Shown here: positions 60,289-64,000 of the stretch, one piece after another | Layout of the letters: every line of letters starts with the position of its first letter | Numbering within the stretch: position 1 is the first letter of the stretch | NCBI RefSeq assembly: GCF_032121415.1 | Contig: NZ_CP135079.1 | Location: forward strand, 558,001 to 622,000 | Direction of reading: 5' to 3' | DNA length: 64,000 nt | Source: Streptomyces parvus | Lineage (GTDB): Bacteria > Actinomycetota > Actinomycetes > Streptomycetales > Streptomycetaceae | Notes under the pieces: model-generated | What the model was told of the DNA's origin: nothing | The model's input: the letters and a program-made list of their open reading frames with translations, nothing else | Database searches by the model: none | Translations under genes and position numbers: made by a program

Positions 60289-60729
60289 ATGGTCGTCATG
60301 AACGATCTTTCGCTGTCGACACGGTCCGCGACCCCGGCCGATCTGGACGAGGTCCTCGCCTTCTGGAAGGTGGCCGCCGAGGGCACCAGCATCAGCGACG
60401 ACGGGGACGGGGTCGCCCGCCTGGTGGAACGTGACCCCGAGGCGTTGATCCTGGCCGAGCGGGAGGGGGAACTGGTCGGCACCGTCATAGCGGGCTTCGA
60501 CGGCTGGCGCTGCCATCTCTACCGCCTCGCGGTCCACCCGGACCAGCGGCGCCGGGGCGTGGGAAGCGCCCTCCTCGCCGCGGCGGAGGAACGGTTCACC
60601 GCTCTGGGCGGGCGGCGCGCCGACGCCATGGTCCTCGACCGCAACACCTCCGCGCATCCCGCCTGGCGCGCGGCGGGGTACGGGCCCCAGCCGCAGTGGA
60701 GCCGCTGGGTGAGGCATCTGACGGGCTGA
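60289..60729 (+). CDS. GNAT family N-acetyltransferase
   Basis: The 146-residue protein has the acetyl-CoA motif YRLAVHPDQRRRGVGSALLA and ALILAEREGELVGTVIAGFD. The C-terminus NTSAHPAWRAAGYGPQPQWS is typical of small stand-alone GNATs. The substrate is unknown. The start may be ATG 60289 or ATG 60298. It marks the return to ordinary chromosomal genes after the accessory region. Confidence 0.83.
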   Translation: MVVMNDLSLSTRSATPADLDEVLAFWKVAAEGTSISDDGDGVARLVERDPEALILAEREGELVGTVIAGFDGWRCHLYRLAVHPDQRRRGVGSALLAAAEERFTALGGRRADAMVLDRNTSAHPAWRAAGYGPQPQWSRWVRHLTG

Positions 60730-60833
60730 CGCGGTAAAAGGGGGCCGCCCTGGGCAGACGCCTACGATGACATGCACCTCCGACACCGCGCGGTCCCCCC
60801 GCCTCTGCCCGATCATGGGACGGAGGTGAACCG

Positions 60834-62171
60834 ATGACCGAAGTGCTTCTGCTGCTCGTCGCCCTGCTGCTCTGCGTCGCCTGCGGCGCGTTCGTCGCGG
60901 CGGAGTTCTCCCTGACCACGGTGGAACGCAGCGAACTCGAACGGGCTGTCGAGCGGGGCGAGCGGGGTGCCGCGAGCGCTCTGAAGGCCGTCCGGAGTCT
61001 CACGTTCCAGCTCTCGGGGGCCCAGCTCGGCATCACCGTCACCAACCTGGTGATCGGCATGCTCTCCGAGCCGTCCATCGCCAAACTGATCCGCGGCCCC
61101 GTCGAGGCGGCGGGGCTGCATCCCGCCGCCGCGTCCACCCTGGCGCTCGTCATCGGTACGGCGCTGTCCACGGTGGTCCTGATGGTGGTCGGCGAGCTGG
61201 TCCCGAAGAACTGGGCGATCTCCTCCCCGCTGGCCGTGGCCAAGACGGTGGCGACACCGCAACGCGGGTTCACGGCGGTGTTCCGGCCCTTCATCAGCCA
61301 CCTGAACAACACCGCCAACCGGATCGTGCGCCGCTTCGGTCTGGAGCCGACCGAGGAGCTGGCCTCCGCCCGCAGCCCACAGGAGCTGGTGGCGCTGGCC
61401 CGGCACTCCGCGAAGGAGGGCGCGCTGGAGGCGGACACGGCCGAGCTGTTCGTCCGCACCCTGAACCTCTCGGAGCTGACGGCGGAGAACGTGATGACCC
61501 CGCGGGTCCAGGTGACCGCGCTGGATCTGCACGCGACGGCAGAGGACGTCGCCAACGCCACCCGGGCGACCGGACTGTCCCGCTTCCCCGTCTACCGGGG
61601 CAGCCTGGACACCGTGGTCGGCGTGGCCCACATCAAGGACGTCCTGGCGATCCCCGCCGACCGGCGGCCCCGGACCCGTGTCTCGGAACTGCTGCGCGAG
61701 CCGCTGCTCGTACCGGAGACGCTCACCGTGGACAAGCTGCTGGACCGGCTGTCCGGCAAGCTCGCCATGGCCGTGGTGATCGACGAGTACGGCGGTACGG
61801 CCGGGGTCGCGACGCTGGAGGACATCGTGGAGGAAGTCGTCGGCGAGGTCCGCGACGAGCACGATCCGCACGAGACACCCGATCTGGCCGCCGCAGGTGA
61901 GGACGCCGACGGCCGCACCCTGTGGTCGGCGGACGGGGCTGCGCGCACCGACCAGCTCCGCAGGATCGGTCTGCGGGTACCGGAGGGGCCCTACGAGACC
62001 CTCGCCGGGCTGGTCGCCACCGAGCTCGGACGGATTCCGACGGTGGACGACAGCGTCGAGCTGGCGGGCTGGCGGATCGACGTGGTGGACGCATCGGGCC
62101 GCCGGGCCGCACGGGCCCTGCTGCACGCCCCGCTGCCGGGGTCCGAGGACCGGACGGAGGACGGACAGTGA
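60834..62171 (+). CDS. CNNM/CorC-type membrane protein (hemolysin family), copy 1
   Basis: The 445-residue protein has an N-terminal DUF21 membrane domain (about 1-190, SGAQLGITVTNLVIGMLSEP, VVGELVPKNWAISSP), a CBS pair (about 215-335, ENVMTPRVQVTALDL, LSRFPVYRGSLDTVVGVAHI, VVIDEYGGTAGVATLEDIVE) and a C-terminal CorC_HlyC domain. Such proteins are linked to Mg2+/Co2+ efflux or tolerance; 'hemolysin' is a historic label. The stop overlaps the next gene's start (GTGA). Confidence 0.9.
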   Translation: MTEVLLLLVALLLCVACGAFVAAEFSLTTVERSELERAVERGERGAASALKAVRSLTFQLSGAQLGITVTNLVIGMLSEPSIAKLIRGPVEAAGLHPAAASTLALVIGTALSTVVLMVVGELVPKNWAISSPLAVAKTVATPQRGFTAVFRPFISHLNNTANRIVRRFGLEPTEELASARSPQELVALARHSAKEGALEADTAELFVRTLNLSELTAENVMTPRVQVTALDLHATAEDVANATRATGLSRFPVYRGSLDTVVGVAHIKDVLAIPADRRPRTRVSELLREPLLVPETLTVDKLLDRLSGKLAMAVVIDEYGGTAGVATLEDIVEEVVGEVRDEHDPHETPDLAAAGEDADGRTLWSADGAARTDQLRRIGLRVPEGPYETLAGLVATELGRIPTVDDSVELAGWRIDVVDASGRRAARALLHAPLPGSEDRTEDGQ

Positions 62172-63187
62172 TCGTTCTCCAGCTCTTCATCGGTCTGTTG
62201 ACGCTCGTGGCCAACGCCTTCTTCGTCGGCGCCGAATTCGCCCTGATCTCGGTGCGCCGCAGCCAGATCGAACCGGAGGCCGAGGCCGGGAACCGGCGGG
62301 CCCGCAGTGTCATCTGGGGCCTGGAACACGTCTCGGCGCTGCTCGCCGCCGCCCAGCTCGGCATCACGCTCTGCACCCTGGTACTGGGCATCGTCGCCGA
62401 ACCGGCCATCGCGCATCTGCTGGAGCCGGTCTTCGACGCGGTCGGAGTGCCGCACGGTCTGGTGCATCCGCTGTCGTTCGTCATCGCCCTGAGCGTGGCG
62501 ACGTATCTGCACATGCTGCTGGGCGAGATGGTCCCGAAGAACATCGCCCTGGCCGAACCGGCCCGGAGCGCCCTGCTCCTCGGTCCCCCGCTGGTGGCGA
62601 TGGCCCGGGCCCTGCGGCCGGTGATCTTCGCGATCAACGCGTTCGCCAACGCCCTGCTCACCCTGTTGCGGGTGGAGACCAAGGACGAGGTCTCCGCGAC
62701 CTTCTCGGACGACGAACTGGCCCGGATGGTGCAGGACGCGGGGGACGCCGGACTGGTCGACGACCGTTCCGCGCAACGCCTCCACCATGCTCTGGAGCTG
62801 GGGCGCCGGCCGGTGCGCGACGTGGTGATGCCGGTCGACCGGGTGCTGTACGCCAGGGTCGGCACGACCCCGGAGGAGCTGGAGCGGCTCTCGTCCGAGT
62901 CCGGCTTCTCCCGCTTCCCGGTGATGGACAGCGAGCAACGCATCCTCGGCTACCTCCATGTGAAGGACGCCTTGGACGCCATGCCCCGCGACGTTCCCTT
63001 CCCGGTGTCGGCGATGCGGCCGATCGCCCGTGTCCGGGCGGCGACCCCGCTGGACGACGCGCTGACCGCGCTGCGCCGCAGCCGGACCCACCTGGCGGCG
63101 GTCCTCGACGAGGACGGGCGGCTGGCGGGCATGGTCACGATGGAGGACGTGCTGCGCGAACTCGTCGGACGGCCGGGGTCCCGCTGA
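62168..63187 (+). CDS. CNNM/CorC-type membrane protein, copy 2
   Basis: The 339-residue paralog has the DUF21 domain (NAFFVGAEFALISVRRSQIE, LLGEMVPKNIALAEPARSA) and a CBS pair (VRDVVMPVDRVLYARVG, SGFSRFPVMDSEQRILGYLH, LAAVLDEDGRLAGMVTMEDV). It lacks the C-terminal CorC_HlyC domain of copy 1. The GTG start overlaps the upstream TGA, so the two are translationally coupled and may form a heterodimer. Confidence 0.9.
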   Translation: MIVLQLFIGLLTLVANAFFVGAEFALISVRRSQIEPEAEAGNRRARSVIWGLEHVSALLAAAQLGITLCTLVLGIVAEPAIAHLLEPVFDAVGVPHGLVHPLSFVIALSVATYLHMLLGEMVPKNIALAEPARSALLLGPPLVAMARALRPVIFAINAFANALLTLLRVETKDEVSATFSDDELARMVQDAGDAGLVDDRSAQRLHHALELGRRPVRDVVMPVDRVLYARVGTTPEELERLSSESGFSRFPVMDSEQRILGYLHVKDALDAMPRDVPFPVSAMRPIARVRAATPLDDALTALRRSRTHLAAVLDEDGRLAGMVTMEDVLRELVGRPGSR

Positions 63188-63239
63188 CCCGCCGGCCGAC
63201 TGGCCCTGCCGACCTACCGACCGGTACGCTCATCGGGCC

Positions 63240-64000
63240 ATGGAATTGAATGCCTCCTACACCAGTCTCGTCGCGGTCGGCGACTCGTTCACCGAGGGCA
63301 TGTCCGACCTGCTCGCCGACGGTACGTACCGCGGCTGGGCCGACGTCCTCGCCGCCCGGCTCGCGGTCCGGTCCCCCGGTTTCCGGTACGCCAATCTCGC
63401 CGTACGCGGGAAGCTCATCGGCCAGATCGTCGACGAGCAGGTGGAGGCGGCGGCCGCGCTCCAGGCCGATGTGGTCACGCTCGTCGGCGGGCTCAACGAC
63501 ACGTTGCGCCCCAAGTGCGACATGGGGCTGGTGAAGGGACGGCTGGAAGAGGCCGTGGAGCGCCTGGCCCCGTCCTGCAAGCAGCTCGTCCTGATGCGCA
63601 GCCCCGCCCGCAACGGGCCGGTGCTGGAGCGGTTCCGCGGCCGTATGGAAGAGCTGTTCACCCTGGTCGACGGGCTGGCCGAGCGGTACGGGGCCACGGT
63701 GGTCGACCTCTACAGCGCGCCGTCGCTCAGCGACCCCCGGATGTGGGACGTCGACCGCCTGCACCTGACCGCCGAAGGACACCGGCGCGTCGCCGAGGCC
63801 GTCTGGCAGACGCTGGGGCTCCCGGCGGAAGAGGACTGGTGGACGCAGCCGCCCGCGACCGCGCCGCCCCGCTGGGCCTCCCGGCGGACCGAGGACATCC
63901 GTTTCGCCCGTCAGCACCTGGCCCCCTGGATCGGGCGACGGCTCACCGGCCGCTCCTCCGGCGACGGACGCTCCGGCGCCCAGTTCGACGCCGCGACGGG
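63240..64000 (+). CDS. SGNH/GDSL hydrolase, cut by window end
   Basis: The first 253 codons are visible and still open at the edge. The nucleophile block is LVAVGDSFTEGMSDLLADGT, block II has ANLAVRGKLIGQIV (Gly), block III is VTLVGGLNDTLRP (Asn), and block V is WDVDRLHLTAEGHRRVAEAV (Asp and His). It is thus a complete SGNH catalytic set for an esterase or lipase. There is no signal peptide, so it is probably cytoplasmic. The remaining residues are rich in Arg and disordered-looking. Confidence 0.9.
   Translation, partial: MELNASYTSLVAVGDSFTEGMSDLLADGTYRGWADVLAARLAVRSPGFRYANLAVRGKLIGQIVDEQVEAAAALQADVVTLVGGLNDTLRPKCDMGLVKGRLEEAVERLAPSCKQLVLMRSPARNGPVLERFRGRMEELFTLVDGLAERYGATVVDLYSAPSLSDPRMWDVDRLHLTAEGHRRVAEAVWQTLGLPAEEDWWTQPPATAPPRWASRRTEDIRFARQHLAPWIGRRLTGRSSGDGRSGAQFDAAT

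Overview
The window is high-GC actinobacterial chromosome, almost certainly Streptomyces. Codons are strongly GC3-biased, GTG and TTG starts are common, genes often overlap by 1-8 bases, and there are Streptomyces-typical families: MurT/GatD, a DUF5753/DUF397/ATPase trio, a c-di-AMP riboswitch before an NlpC/P60 gene, and CGNR and DUF2252 proteins. From memory, the order DNA ligase - pfkA - urease - biotin resembles one chromosome-arm region of S. coelicolor. I could not align it, so this is inference. No rRNA, tRNA, CRISPR array or intact transposase was seen.

Layout. (1) 1-27,905 is housekeeping: an ABC transporter end, a membrane spermidine-synthase-like protein, a phosphotransferase, an NDH-2-like oxidoreductase, an ATP-dependent DNA ligase, a DUF3516 helicase, TesB, DUF389 and DUF2252 proteins, a ClC channel, an XRE-cupin regulator with a GNAT, glutathione peroxidase, an acyl-CoA dehydrogenase facing a TetR regulator, peptide deformylase, the MurT/GatD lipid II amidation pair, 6-phosphofructokinase, a CtaG-like protein, an acyltransferase, an epimerase and a secreted S33-type peptidase. 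(2) 28,057-32,597 is a complete leftward urease operon, ureA-ureB-ureC-ureF-ureG-ureD. (3) 32,736-40,608 holds regulators and envelope functions: a TetR regulator facing a membrane protein, a lone Phd/YefM antitoxin facing a ClpP paralog that lacks its catalytic His, a riboswitch-controlled NlpC/P60 hydrolase, a LysE/LysR pair and a WhiJ-like trio. (4) 40,601-45,237 is biotin synthesis: bioF facing bioB-bioA-bioD. (5) 45,400-60,200 is an accessory, partly decayed island. It has an arsenic cluster (flavoprotein, two ArsR, Acr3, ArsC, ArsN1-like acetyltransferase), a two-gene NLR-type system, a CmtR-like metal sensor with a cation exporter, a Fic-like toxin with its antitoxin, and at least seven broken genes. 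(6) 60,289-64,000 returns to ordinary genes: a GNAT, two tandem CNNM/CorC-type membrane proteins and an SGNH hydrolase cut by the window edge.

The most notable system is at 51,741-54,908. A 146-residue protein ends in a motif that recurs near the N-terminus of the adjacent NB-ARC/TPR protein: 13 of the first 19 aligned positions are identical, without gaps. A C-terminal motif in a small effector matched by an N-terminal motif in the neighbouring STAND/NLR sensor is the layout of bacterial amyloid-signalling (BASS-type) immune or cell-death modules. The TPR array is built of 120-base units that are nearly identical at DNA level, a sign of recent repeat turnover in the presumed sensing domain.

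Regulation visible in the sequence includes ArsR-type boxes, a 32-bp perfect palindrome at the CmtR promoter, paired TetR-type operators, a YefM-like TGTACA operator, an autoregulatory palindrome before the XRE-cupin gene, and several perfect-stem terminators. Tandem repeats that include the stop codons of gatD and ureF are unexplained.
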